Shown here piece by piece: positions 10,030-21,689 of a stretch of 64,000 bases of DNA (positions are counted from its first letter, which is position 1; each line of letters opens with the position of its first letter). Origin of the DNA: Ascarosepion bandense (Eukaryota > Mollusca > Cephalopoda > Sepiida > Sepiidae); contig JBBBDQ010000346.1 of NCBI GenBank assembly GCA_037127315.1, forward strand, positions 4,112,501-4,176,500. Direction: 5' to 3'. The notes under the pieces were generated by a model. It ran no database searches. It was given only the letters and a program-made list of their open reading frames with translations, and was not told the origin of the DNA. Position numbers and translations under genes: made by a program.

Positions 10030-10143
10030 ATTTTCTCTCACGTAGCACTCACGAAGTCATGTAATTAACTGCAGAATGACGTTCTACGTAGGCAGCAATT
10101 TTCTGTCGAATTTTGGTCGATTTTTCTTCATTTACTGATACTT
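10030..10143. repeat. dispersed repeat, copy 2 of a direct pair
   Basis: Second copy of the 9046-9150 repeat. Just upstream (9915-9965) a 25-base stretch containing GCAAATGTATATGCTGAACT recurs inverted at 16226-16251, linking this block to the CCCGGCGTTGC-type element there. Confidence 0.75.
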
Positions 10144-10285
10144 TACTGATAACAAACGCAGTTCACAAATTTGCAACGCGGTTCTATGACGTCACAGCGA
10201 GTGATAGCGCGAAATGACAACAGAACCATGTATTCAAATGCGTTTGTTATTTTTGGTAACTATTGCCGTTGCCTAGCGGAGTTCT

Positions 10286-10545
10286 ATGTCAACACAAAAT
10301 AAAATCGTCAGTGATGGTGGATATTATTGTGTTACCGTCTTAATAAACTCTCTGAAGATGGCTCATGTGAGCCGGAAGCTTAGAAGAAAATTAATAAAAA
10401 ATTATCCAAATGTTGGAGAATTTTTGTCTTTATTTTCAACTGAAATTAAAGCCAAAATACGACGTTTAGAACGGTTCATGATTAAAAATAATAGACATTC
10501 ATTGTCTCTTATATTTAACAGTATATGTTTAGAAAATATATATAT
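10286..10545 (+). pseudogene. possible Penelope-like N-terminal ORF fragment
   Basis: An open frame from ATG 10286, or more plausibly ATG 10358 (MAHVSRKLRRKLIKNYPN). It continues KAKIRRLERFMIKNNRHSLSLIFNSICLEN and then decays into codons from an AT repeat at 10538. The basic, short-helix style with RRLER...NRHSLSL..N..CL resembles the N-terminal region of some animal PLE ORFs. I cannot confirm this without alignment. A hammerhead-like hairpin overlaps the candidate start. It is not a complete gene: no RT follows. Confidence 0.35.
10352..10377 (+). ncRNA. hammerhead-like hairpin at PLE-like ORF start
   Basis: CTGAAGA, then GGCTC-ATGT-GAGCC (a perfect 5-bp stem), then GGAA where GAAA is expected. 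It overlaps the codons MAHVSR, so it may be coincidental. Confidence 0.25.
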
Positions 10546-10586
10546 ATATATATGCATATTGTCCTACGTCAATGACACGAATTACA

Positions 10587-10612
10587 GTTTCATGCGTTAT
10601 GCAATCATCAGG
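10587..10612 (-). ncRNA. hammerhead-like core
   Basis: The minus strand reads CTGATGA, TTGC-ATAA-CGCAT, GAAAC: a canonical CUGAUGA and GAAAC around a short stem (TGC/GCA). The AT repeat at 10538-10554 lies about 35 bases 3' on that strand, the same polarity as the other cores. Confidence 0.45.
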
Positions 10613-11094
10613 TGTTTATTACAAAATTACTGTTTAATAGATTTTAATTTCAGTTCACTCTGTGTTCATGGGAGTTAATTAATATAAAGTTAGGCTACTG
10701 CTTTTTAATAACATGCATCAGGCTGTTTTGTTATTTCATAGTTTTCCTTCTAGACTTTGGCAAGAAATCCCAGTTTGTTTTACTATTTAATCCACATCTG
10801 CAGGAGGATGGAAGACGGATTAAAGCTTTTCTCAAGAGCATGAGCCACAAGACAAATGCAATAAAATCGACCGCCAATTCAGCCCTACGTGTTCATTTTA
10901 TTTTCCGCTCATCCAAGTGTAAGTTGAAATTAAAAGTACAGCTATACCTCACCTTACCTCGGTAATTCGTTCCAGGAGAGACAATTTAAATCGAAAAACG
11001 ACTTAAGTTTATCTATTACTAGGCAAAACCACAAATAACCATTCCCAGATCTGTATTTCATTCATAAATGCATTTTTAATAATTACCTTATTGA

Positions 11095-11810
11095 ATCCAG
11101 AGCCAAATCTGCTGCTAGGAAGGTCGGTTCCCTGTGTAGGGCCAGGAAGTTATTTTCGTCTGAATCCATCTTGCACATATATAAATCTACCATCTGCCCG
11201 TGCATTTATTACTGCTGTCACATCTGGTCAGGTGCCTCTTTGAGTTCTTGAAAAAATCTAACAGAGAATCTGCAATGTAATTGGTCCTGACCTGGTAGTT
11301 CAACTCAAGTCAAGTGAATTCCCTCTGTCTCTTCTACAAATACGTTCACGACTTCTGCTCCAATGAGCTTAGCTCCTTGGTTCCCCCCACTAAATGAATT
11401 TACTCGAGTTACTAGACTAGCAACTAGGTCCCACCCTTTTACAGTGAAACCGATCAAATGTAACAGCAACTTATACTCTACAGCTTCTTTACTCGCACCT
11501 CCCGCCTGTAGAATTCGCTTCCGTACTCTTGCTTCCCTGACAGCTACAATTTCCAAGAATTTAAATGCAATGTCAATTGCCATCTCTTAACTCCTTAACT
11601 CGCATCCTTTCCCTGACAACCCTTGTATCATTCTTCCTTTCCACTCTACTCCCATGTAACCCTCTTTACACCAGTGTTCTCATCCTTCTGTGACCTTTTT
11701 CAGACACCTCCCGTAAATTGATCTTCTTTCTCATCACTCACCTCTTATGTAACCCCCTGCGCACCAGTGGCAGTTCTGCTTTGCTTGGGGTGAAATGATT
11801 AAAAAAAAGG
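11095..11810 (+). mobile_element. CR1/L2-like LINE, degenerate 3' half
   Basis: Plus-strand frames give AKSAARKVGSLCRARKLFSS, ESILHIYKSTICPC, and RTSRL.NSLPYSCFPDSYNF, followed by the family UTR box CCCCCTGCGCACCAGTGGCA and TGAAATGATTAAAAAAAA at about 11800. At least three frameshifts and one deletion in the LQRRICNVI region. Older than the copies at 1 and 30647. 10680-11094 upstream shows no gene. Confidence 0.75.
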
Positions 11811-11999
11811 TTAATAAGAATCTATTTTAAGCTTACAAAGAAATACATTTATTTTTTGATATAGTACCAAAAAGTTATCTAAATTTATGAATACATGTAC
11901 GTGCATACTTGTAAAATAGATTACAATTTGGCAATTGTTGCAGTACATTTCGGACTCTTTATTTGGGATTGTAGTTTCCTGAAGAAAGTAACAAAAAAG

Positions 12000-12670
12000 A
12001 ACTAAAAATAAACTTCACGAAAACCGAATGCATGGTCATCAATAAAAAGGGCAGCCCAATATACCAAATACAGGCCGGGGATACTAGAATCAAGAAGGTA
12101 CAAAAATTCAAATACCTGGGAAGTGTTATAACAGAAGACGGAAAGTGCGTAGGCGAATGTGCATGGCGAAGGAAGCATTCCAGAAGTTGAGTAAGGTATT
12201 AAGAAACAGGACAATTTCGCTAGAAACAAAGAAGAGAGTACTGGATTACTATGTGATGTCCGTCCTTCAATATGGCAGTGAATGATGAAGAAAAAAACTT
12301 GAAGCAACTGAAATGTGGTTCTACAGAAGGATGCTGCGAATATCATGGATCGAGCATGTGAGCAATGATGAGGTCTTGGAAATGATGGAAACAAAAAGGA
12401 AATTAATACTGAGCATCAGAAAGAGACAGCTGAAGTTTCTGGGACACTGAATGAGGAAGGAGGGCTTGGAGAATCTGATACTAACAGGCCAGATAGAGAG
12501 AAAAGGAGACAGGAAAGCAGCGGATAACATATTTGAAGGACCTAATCAGGTGGATGACGGAAGGAGGATTTCATAGTGTAATAGAAGGCATGCTCAGAGC
12601 CACCAGGGACAGGGAGACGTGAGAAGCCATGATCGCCTACGTCCTGAAGGAACAGGGTACAAAGAAGAAG
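12000..12670 (+). mobile_element. RTE/BovB-like LINE, 3' part
   Basis: Broken frames read TECMVINKKGSP, FKYLGSVITEDGKC, CVSEC-like debris, KKLEATEMWFYRRMLRISWI, EHVSNDEVLEMMETKRKLIL and SIRKRQLKFLGH, then a 3' UTR with GCCATGATCGCCTACGTCC and a GAAGAAG tail. The EMWFYRRMLR...HVSNDEVL...KRQLKFLGH block is diagnostic of the RT thumb and C-terminus of RTE-clade elements. Premature stops and deletions make it inactive. 11811-11999 holds only AT-rich DNA. Confidence 0.8.
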
Positions 12671-13184
12671 TTTGCTCTAAAACATTAGAAAATGAAATAT
12701 TTTGTATGGTTAAATAACAAATACCGTTATTAAAACTATTTTGCGATAGTAGAAAATAAATTAATTTATGTTTAATTCACCAATATTTACATTTAATTTG
12801 TTTATTTACATAAGTGCATACAAACGGCAAATATTGGAACTACCGTGGAAAACGCTAATATCGAGCTTTTAAAGGCCGCTAAATGAAAGAGTCATAGATG
12901 TTTCCATATATCGTTCTTTAGACTTATGATGAATATATTAACATTTACTGTAAATGTACGTAATATAATTTGATTTTGCATACTTTTTTTCTTATTTATT
13001 GTACAGTAACATTATTTTATGGGTTTTTAATGCTTTTTAAGTGATATTACGACTTCAGCATTTGTGGCGGACAGACATAAAGTCGAATAAAATAACTTAA
13101 ACTTGATTATTATTTTTAGTTTTTTGTTTGATTTTTTTTGTTTTACATACGTTTAGTTGCGAACGACTTAACTCGAGAGACAGA

Positions 13185-13670
13185 AGAATTTCGCAGGAAA
13201 CAAAGAAGAGAATACTCGATTGTTATGTGATGTCAGTTCTTGAATGTGGCAGTGAATGATGGGCAATATCATCGAAGATGAGGAAAAAACTTGAAGCAAC
13301 TGAAATGTGGTTCTACAGAAGGATGCTGTGGATATCATGGATCGAGCTTGTGAGTAATGATGAGGCTTTGGAGAGAATGGAAACAAAATGGAAACTAATA
13401 TGTAACATCAGGAAAAGACAGCTAAAGTTCTTGGAACATGTAATAGGTAAGAGAGCTTGGAGAATCTGATACTCACGGGTCAGATAGAGGGCAAAAAAGA
13501 TAGGGGAAAGCAGCGCGTAACGTACATGAGGGGCTTGAGATGGCAGAGCAGGGTTTGAGTGGGGTAGCAAGAGAAAGTGTGCTAAGAGCCACTAGGGATA
13601 GGGAGATGTGAAAAGCCACGATCGCCTATGTTCTGAAGGGTCGCGACACATAGATGAAGAAGAAGTAAGC
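13185..13670 (+). mobile_element. RTE/BovB-like LINE, 3' end fragment
   Basis: Same family as 12000-12670 but truncated further. It begins at RRISQETKKRILDCYVM, then MRKKLEATEMWFYRRMLWIS (13278 on), and ends with a GCCACGATCGCCTATGTTCT-type UTR and GAAGAAGAAG. Several stops. 12671-13184 between the two is AT-rich and featureless. Confidence 0.8.
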
Positions 13671-13786
13671 GCCTGAATTAGATTAAAATCATAAATTTGA
13701 ACGCTGATTTAGAAGTTAAAGGATTTCACATTAAGATGAATGGCGTAGCACAATTTTTCCAACACATTTCGTTCCATTTTACCCTA

Positions 13787-14598
13787 TATTAGCAGTATAG
13801 CCCGGCGTTGCTCGGGTGTAATGAAAGCTTTAAAACTAATCCATGGTCCTGGAGCTCAGACTCTTTGGACGTTGGCACGAAAGACTAAAAGGCAATACTT
13901 GTTTCCAGTCAAAGCGAAACAGTAGATTAAAAGAAAAATGAATGGATGTTAGTCAAATTTTGATTTCCGTTATCGATGCCAAATAAGTTTTTTGTCGCTA
14001 ACTAAGTTTCGAAAGCTAAATAAGTCCTCTGATTAAATGGTATCATGACTGAGATTAACAACTACAATTATACCTACTTAGAGCAAAACACGAAGCAAAA
14101 ACCAAAATAAAAGAGCTGAAAACCTGATTTTGATCAGAACCGATAGGATATCGGGTTATCGATTTCCAATACCGGAGGTCAAATAAGTCATCTAAGAATA
14201 AACTAACCTAAGTAAGTCCGTTCATGAAAACTTATCGTACCCATCGGGAGTAAAATTGGAGAAAATGAGCCATATTGGTGGCTGAATATCGGTTTTTGAT
14301 CAGATTCGATAGAATATCGAGTGGGGGGGTATCGATTTTCGATATCTGGGAAAATGAGATGTCTGAGAAGATTTTCTAATGTTTGAGACTAAATACTATA
14401 GTTTTACCAAGTTAGAGCAAATTCTGCGACAACAACCACGATAAAAGGGGTATCGATTTCTGATATCGGGGGGAAATTTGGAAAATATAAGTAGCCCATG
14501 ACCTGACCGGAAGCCTAAAGAATATTTGTGTAAGTTTGGTAAGAACCGTATAAAAATTGTGGATTTGTATAAAGGGCATACATATAGACAGACAGACA

Positions 14599-14635
<37 letters not shown>

Positions 14636-14650
14636 CTTGCCTTTTATATA
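13787..14650 (+). mobile_element. unassigned interspersed repeat (CCCGGCGTTGC family), copy 1
   Basis: Starts TAGCAGTATAGCCCGGCGTT and ends CATCTTGCCTTTTATATAG after a CA repeat (14601-14633). The start box and the ending recur at 48342, 48588 and partly at 14652 and 15571. The interior includes alternating GATATCGGG/GATTTTCGATAT motifs. No protein domain. Similar boxes occur in many invertebrate repeat families; no class name is offered. Confidence 0.6.
14601..14633. repeat. (CA)n microsatellite
   Basis: CA run preceded by ACAGACAGACAGACAGA, inside the repeat copy at 13787-14650. Confidence 0.95.
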
Positions 14651-14651
14651 G

Positions 14652-15527
14652 AATACTAGCATCAAAGCCCGGCGTTGCCCGTGGAACTCAGAACATTGTA
14701 GTAGTAGGAGAAGATGCCAAAGAGTGGAGTGGTTGGAATTCATTTATTGGAAGTTGGAAAGGAGACCTGAAGCTATTAGTCAAATGTTTATAATATTAAA
14801 TGGACAAATTCTTTTAAAACTCGGTTATATAAAAAATAATTATATAAAAAATTGTTGTTTCAAAATAGTTAAAAAATTTCATTAAAAATATCTATTTTCA
14901 TTGTTTTGCGTAAATGTGATTAGATGATGCGACATTGTAAACAATATTGTGTTTGTTTTTGTTTCAAAATTACGGGGGAAAATATTTAGATTTTTTGTTG
15001 ACTAAATGAATTTAACATAAAAATAAAAATTATTTATTTTGTTTTATTGAAATTAGAAATATAAAAACTATTACGCTCTTAGTTCAGAAATTTTCGATAG
15101 ATATTTAAAAATGTAGATATTTAATTTTAGAGGTAAAAGGTACATTAATGCCACAATAAATACAGATAGTTGATTTCCTGCATTAAATATTTAGCGAAAA
15201 AAGCTTTATTTTTTTAATTTTATTTTCTGAAGTATGAAATATTAAATCTGAAAAAAATACTTAAATATTTAACTTAAGTATAGGCCCTTTTTTTACATAT
15301 TTGTTTTTTGTTTGAAAAAACACTTTAAAAAAAAAATTTCTTTTGTTTCAAAAAAATATTCACACTTTTTTGTTGACCAAATAAATTTTTAAAACGTCGG
15401 AATAAAAATTAAATATAAAGGCTTAATTTTTTTTTTATAAAAAATATTTTAATCGCGTTTGACACGTGTGATTTGATTTATATGACGTAATTTAACAACC
15501 ATCTTAGATCTTAGATATTTCACGGAG

Positions 15528-15570
<43 letters not shown>
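14652..15570 (+). mobile_element. CCCGGCGTTGC repeat, copy 2
   Basis: Opens TAGCATCAAAGCCCGGCGTT, contains long AT-rich stretches shared with copy 3 (TTACGGGGGAAA...TTTTTTGTTGACTAAATGAA) and ends in a TA run (15531-15570). Head to tail with copies 1 and 3. Confidence 0.6.
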
Positions 15571-15571
<1 letters not shown>

Positions 15572-16970
15572 TAGCATCATAGCCCGGCGTTGCCCGTTCA
15601 ACTCAGAATATTTTTTAATTAGATGATTAATTAGATGATTAATGCAGCGTGTTGCGATTTCCAAGCGCTTGTAGTCGCCGCCTCACTTTAAAACTCAGTT
15701 ATATAAAAAAATAATTATTTAAAAAATTGTTGTTAAAAAATTGTTCAAAAACTCCATTAAAAAATCTATTTTCTTTTGTTTTGCGTAAACGTGAGTTGAT
15801 GTTTTGTGTGACATTTTTACAATGCGTTTGTTTTTGTTTCAAAATTACGGGGGAAACTATTTACATTTTTTGTTGACTAAATGAATTTCAAAAATTTTCG
15901 AAGAATATTTAAAAATGGAGACATGGTAAATTTTCGTTTTTACGCAAACACACGCAGATAACTTTTTATATACGCAAATATTTCTTATTTTTTTCATTTG
16001 TTTCAGCTTTCTTCTGAAATTCAGTACCGAAAAAAAATTCGCGTACTAATTTCTGCAAGAACTTTTCTGTAAATGAATAGGCCCAAATTTTCTTCCTACT
16101 CCTAAAATCGTTCAGTAGCGAATGACACTCACTAAGCGGGTAATGGCTGACGAAAAGAGCGAAAAAAAGTTCGATTTTTTTCTGGTCGTTAACATAAAAA
16201 AAGGTCGGTTTCTTCAATATCTATTTGCTAATTTGAGTTCAGCATATACATTTGCACGGAAATAAGACTATTTTGAAAATAACTGAAAATATATTAGACT
16301 TCGGATCCTAAAACGAAAATTTACCCTTTTTTTTCTTCATATTTTGTTTTTGTTTGAAAAAACACTTTATTAAAAAATATTTCTTTTGTTTCAAAATTAC
16401 GGGGAAAAAATTTAACATTTTTGTTGACCCAATGAGCTTTTAAAACGTCGGAATAAAAATTAATTGGAGTAGATAGACTTAACTATCGCCCGGTTCACAC
16501 TCCACCCACGTCTTTTGAACAGGTGAAGAGGCTCATCCCTTGTTTCCTGTTTAGGATGTGGTTCCCGGCTTTCTCTTTTCCAATCATTTTACTCTTAAGT
16601 AGCCCCCTGCGCATCAGTGGCAACACCGCCTTGCTTGGGGTGATATGATTAAAAAAAAAATTAAATATAAAGGCTCAGCTTTTTTAGTCGCGTTTGATGT
16701 GTGTGATTTGATTTCTGTGACGTAATCTAGCAACAATCTTAGATCTTAGATGTTTTACGGAGCAAATGTAAACAATCGGCTCCGTTGGCCAAAAAATGTG
16801 AAAGGTAAAAATTGCTGAACTTAAACTCAAAAAGTTTGTGTCGACCTGGCTTTCCTGTAGATATGTGTCCCTAGAAATTTTGAATGGCGTAGCTTAAAAA
16901 ATGTAGGCGTGCATAGGGAACAGTCACACATAGATTCACAGATTACCTTTTATATATACAGATTACCTTA
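15571..16970 (+). mobile_element. CCCGGCGTTGC repeat, copy 3, with internal insertion
   Basis: Opens TAGCATCATAGCCCGGCGTT right after the TA run closing copy 2 and ends near ACCTTTTATATATACAG. Its interior resembles copy 2, plus an insertion at 16462-16660. A 25-base stretch at 16226 matches 9943-9967 inverted. No coding potential found. Confidence 0.55.
16462..16660 (+). mobile_element. monomer of the 49.7-kb tandem unit joined to a CR1/L2 3' tail
   Basis: 16462-16594 is a single copy of the unit that is tandem at 49709-50508 (TATCGCCCGGTTCACACTCC ... GGATGTGGTTCCCGGCTTTC). It continues without a gap into the CR1/L2 tail box GCCCCCTGCGCATCAGTGGC and GGGGTGATATGATTAAAAA. The arrangement looks like the 3' end of a LINE subfamily or a SINE carrying a LINE tail. 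Confidence 0.65.
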
Positions 16971-17160
16971 AATTTGGTGTATCCCAACATAGTCGCATAG
17001 CGTCAACAATTATTAGGTTTAAACTGAAAATAAGGTGAGGAAAATCTACTGATTTTCAGAGCCACGACATATTGCTCTTTTTCTCGGTACATCATATTTT
17101 TTGCAATAATTTTTCCTTGTATTATATACGTTTTTATATACGTTTTATTATTTATTATTT
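16971..17160. other. no feature seen
   Basis: AT-rich DNA leading into the pyrimidine tract; no gene or repeat recognised. Confidence 0.5.
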
Positions 17161-17163
17161 TTA

Positions 17164-18557
17164 TTATATTATTTTTTATTATATCCGTTTTTCTTTCTTT
17201 ATTTCTTCTTAACTTTCTTCTTTATTGCACGTCATTTTTTTCTTTCTTTTCCCTGTTTTGTTTTTTTTCAACTCTTCATTCTTTACGTTTTTTATTTATA
17301 GTCTTTCTTCCTTCTTTTTCATTGGCTTTCGTCGTTTCTTTTCGTTTCCTTTCTTTTTCTTTCATTTCAGCGCCATAACTTTTTTATTTCTTCGTTTCTT
17401 TTATTTTACATTTTTATGCTTTCTCTTCCGTATTTCATTTTCATCCATCCATTCACCTCTTTTTTGTTTGTTTCTTTTCTCTCCTGTCTTTCTTGCATTA
17501 ATTTCTTCCTTTTTCTTATTTCCTTTCTTTTACTTTGTTTCTTTCCGTTTTCTTTATATTTCTATTCTTTCCTTTTTTCTTTTCTTTATTTTTTCCCTTT
17601 ATTTTCTTCAATTTCCTCATCTCGCTTATTTTCTATCATTTCGATTTTCTTTCTTTCTTTCTTTGCTTTGTTTTTCTTTTTTCTGTCTATCATTCTATTA
17701 CTTTCCATCTTTCTTTTTATTTATTTTTCTTTAGCTTCCTTTTCCTTCCTTTCTATTTTTCTTTTTTTAACTTTTTTATTAGATTTTCTTTCATTCTTTC
17801 TGTCCTTAATCTTTTTATAAGTTTATTTTCTTTTTCATTTCTTTTCCTTCATTAAATTGCATTTCATTTTCTTCTCTTTTGTATTTTCTTTTCTTTCATT
17901 TGCTTCATTCTTTCTTTTTGTTCTTTTCTCATTTTACACCATTTTTTGCATTTTCCTTTTCTCTATTTTTCCTTTTGTTTTTATTCCTTTTCTCTTTCTT
18001 TTTCCTTACATCCCTTCTATTTCCCATATACTTTCTTCTTTACCTTTTTCTTTCTCTTCCTTCCGTCTTCACTTTAATCTGTCTTTCTTTCCACCATTTC
18101 TTTTCCTATCAGTTTCACCATTATGCAATTTTTTGTCTTCATTCTTTTCTTTCTTTCCTTCTACATTTTCCTTTATTTTCCTTTAACCTATACCTTTTAC
18201 TTTCCTTCTTTTTCTCACTTCCTTTCTTCCTAATTATGCATTTGTTTCAATTCGACCCCCCCCCCCCCAACCAAACCGATGTCGTTGATTGCCCTTCAAT
18301 CTGTCGGCTTCCCCAACTCACCGACTGGCCACAAATCAATTTAGGCAATGACAGACAATGAGCCATGGCAGTTTAATTCGACTATCAGATGAAATAGCGA
18401 ATGGCGGGTGGTTGGTGTTTGTCCCTCCTCCTTCTTCTTCCCGCCCTGGACATTATCGACCGGATGGCGGCAAATTGAATCATTTGCAGACTTTATTCAT
18501 TTATGTTAAAAGTCGACGCTTATCCGGACTTGCCATTAAATCGTTTCTTAACTAAGT

Positions 18558-18588
<31 letters not shown>

Positions 18589-20023
18589 ATTTTATTCTAT
18601 CTTTTTGTCTCTTTCTTTTTTTTCTGCGTGTACTTCTTCCTAGTGTGCTCTTCTTTCTTTCTTTCTTTCTTTGGAGTTCATTATTTTTATTCTTTCTTTC
18701 CTTTTCTCCTTTATTTCTCGTTGTTTTAATTTGTTCGATTTATTGAACTTTTTCTTGCTCTCGATTTCTATTTAATGTTTTCCTTTTCTTGTTTAGTTCT
18801 CTTTCATTCATTGGTTATTTCTTTCTTTGTCTAATTTTTTTTTTCTTGTTTCTAGATATTGTCTAAATATCGTGTTGTTTTTCATTACTTTCTTGTTTTT
18901 TTTCTTTTTGTTCCTTTTTTCATTTTTTTCTATCTTTCTTTTTGCTTTTTCGCTTTTGTTCTTTTCTTTTTATCCTATTTTCTTTCTTTCTTTTATTCTT
19001 TCTTTCTTTTTGCTTATTTTCTTTTTAATTGTTTGTTTTAATTTCTTCGTTTCTATTCTCTTTCTTTCAACTCTAATATTTCCGCTTCCATTTTTTTTTT
19101 TTTGGTTCATTTTTGAAAATTCCTTTTATTTTTCTTCTTAAACTCTTTCCTGTTATTTATTTTTATTCTTTTTCTTTTCTTTTTCTTTTTGCTTCTTTCA
19201 TTTACGCTTTTGTTTTTCATTTTTTTGCGTGGAGTTTCGATTTCTTATTTGTACATTTGATTAATGCTTTTATGCTTTTTACGTTCTTTTTTCATAAGTA
19301 CTCGATTTGTTGATTTTTTAAAATATGTATTTTTACTTTTAAGCTTTATTGTATTTTTTATATCATTTTTAGCTTGTACTTTTTACGTTGTATTTTTTTC
19401 ACTTGAAATTCCTTTATCATTTGTTCTCTTTTCTTTTTTGTTTGTATTTTTCTTTTTCGTTTACATTTCTTGCTTCTGCTGTTATTTTAAATATTACTCT
19501 ATCCGTCATTTTGTTTCTTTTTCAGTCTATCCTCATTCGTTCATATTTTCCATTCCATGTTTAATTTGTCCCATAATTTTTACGTTTCTACGTTTTTCGA
19601 TATCCTTTAATTCTTTCCATTTTCTCATGAGTTCCTGCAAACTTCTTTTGACAAACTTCAATCGTCTTTCATTTATACTTCTTTTTAATGTTTTTATATT
19701 AAATTTTCCTTTTCTCATTCCTCATCTTTTTCACTTTCTCATCGCATAATTTCTTTCTTTATTTCTTTCTTTCTTTCTTTTTCTGTACATCATGACTACT
19801 TTTCTCTCTTTTCCTTCTCCAATTTCTTTTTCCTTCTTTTCTATGTCTTTCATACATTGCCTTTACTTTTCTGTACAAACTTGATACGTTTTCTTTCTTT
19901 CTTTCTTTCTCAATGTCTTTTTTCTTTTTTGTCTACATCTTTCTTTCTTTCATTCTTTACCTTTCTTTTTCTGCACTTGTCGTATTTCCTTCCTTCGCCA
20001 ATTTCCTTTTCCTCTTCTTCTAC

Positions 20024-20060
<37 letters not shown>

Positions 20061-20237
20061 TGTTTTCTGTACTTGTCACTTTTCATTCCTTTGCCAATTT
20101 CCTTTTCCTTTTCTTCTTTATCCTTCTTTCTTTCTTTCTTTCTTTCTTTCTTAATTATTTTTTCTTTGCCTTTGCTTTTCTGTACAGCGTTGGTATTTGT
20201 TTTCTTTTCATTCTTTCTTCAAGCGCATTTTTTCTAC

Positions 20238-20269
<32 letters not shown>

Positions 20270-20599
20270 CAATGTTTTTTCTTTTTTGTCTACATCTTTC
20301 TTTCTTTCATTCTTTACTTTTCTTTTTCTGCACTTGTCGTATTTCCTTCCTTCGCCAATTTCCTTTTCCTCTTCTTCTACATCTTTCTTTCTTTCTTTCT
20401 TTCTTTGTTTTCTGTACTTGTCACTTTTCATTCCTTTGCCCATTTCCTTTTCCTTTTCTTCTTTATCTTTCTTTCTTTCTTTCTTTCTCAATGTTTTTTC
20501 TTTTTTGTCTACATCTTTCTTTCTTTCATTCTTTACCTTTCTTTTTCTGCACTTGTCGTATTTCCTTCCTTCGCCAATTTCCTTTTCCTCTTCTTCTAC

Positions 20600-20632
<33 letters not shown>

Positions 20633-20690
20633 TGTTTTCTGTACTTGTCACTTTTCATTCCTTTGCCAATTTCCTTTTCCTTTTCTTCTT

Positions 20691-20740
<50 letters not shown>

Positions 20741-20826
20741 AATTATTTCTTTCTTTGCCTTTGCTTTTCTGTACAGCGTTGGTATTTGTTTTCTTTTCAT
20801 TCTTTCTTCAAGCGCATTTTTTCTAC

Positions 20827-20858
<32 letters not shown>

Positions 20859-21295
20859 CAATGTTTTTTCTTTTTTGTCTACATCTTTCTTTCTTTCATT
20901 CTTTACCTTTCTTTTTCTGCACTTGTCGTATTTCCTTCCTTCGCTAATTTCCTTTTCCTCTTCTTCTATATCCTTCTTTCTTTCTTTCTTTGTTTTCTGT
21001 ACTTGTCACTTTTCATTCCTTTGCCAATTTCCTTTTCCTTTCCTTCTTTATCTTTCTTTCTTTCTTACTTTCTTTCTTTCTTTCTTTCTCAATGTTTTTT
21101 CTTTTTGTCTACATCTTTCTTTCTTTCATTCTTTACCTTTCTTTTTCTGCACTTGTCGTATTTCCTTCCTTCGCCAATTTCCTTTTCCTCTTCTTCTACA
21201 TCCTTCTTTCTTTCTTTCTTTTTTCTTTCTTTCTTTTCTGTACTTGTCACTTTTCATTCCTTTGCCAATTTCCTTTTCCTCTTCTCCTTTATCCT

Positions 21296-21335
<40 letters not shown>

Positions 21336-21490
21336 AATTATTTCTTTCTTTGCCTTTGCTTTTCTGTACAGCGTTTATATTTGTTTTCTTTTCATTCTTT
21401 CTTCAAGCGCATTTTTTCTACATCATTCTTCCTTCCTTCCTTCCTTCCTCCCTTCCTTCCTTCCTTCCTTTCTTTCTTTCTTTCTTTTAA
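17164..21490. repeat. 4.3-kb pyrimidine tract (TTTC-rich) with higher-order repeats
   Basis: The plus strand is almost only T and C for over 4 kb. Long open frames in it encode runs of Phe, Leu and Ser and are compositional artefacts, not genes. From 19857 to 21490 a higher-order repeat is visible: TTTGCCTTTGCTTTTCTGTA begins near 20165, 20754 and 21349 (spacing about 590). Within each unit the sub-repeats CTACATCTTTCTTTCTTTCA and GCACTTGTCGTATTTCCTTC recur. (TTTC)n lengths vary between copies. Such tracts can form triplex DNA. Confidence 0.9.
18250..18560. other. non-repetitive island inside the pyrimidine tract
   Basis: About 300 bases of mixed composition (after a C10 run at about 18258) interrupt the tract. 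GATTGCCCTTCAATCTGTC here resembles GATTGCTTTTCAATCTGTC at 21535, just past the tract's other end. No gene recognised; a 65-codon open frame at 18358 has no identifiable motif. Confidence 0.5.
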
Positions 21491-21635
21491 TTAAAGCCAT
21501 CTCTCGTCTCAAGCATTGACACCCGAACTTCTTTGATTGCTTTTCAATCTGTCCGTCAATCAGTCAGCCAGGACTTAAGATATATTACTTATCAGCTCAA
21601 AATCGAAAAAAAATACTTGCCCTTCTATTTCCATA

Positions 21636-21680
<45 letters not shown>
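21636..21680. repeat. (ATCT)n microsatellite
   Basis: About 11 CTAT units. Confidence 0.95.
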
Positions 21681-21681
<1 letters not shown>

Positions 21682-21689
21682 TGCATTAA

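Noticed and set aside
10352..10377. Active hammerhead ribozyme
   Set aside because: The GAAA strand is altered to GGAA and the hairpin lies in codons of a possible ORF; listed only as low-confidence.
19857..21519. Open frames of up to 545 codons rich in Phe, Leu and Ser
   Set aside because: Product of a TTTC-rich tandem tract; overlapping long frames exist in other phases and no domain is present.
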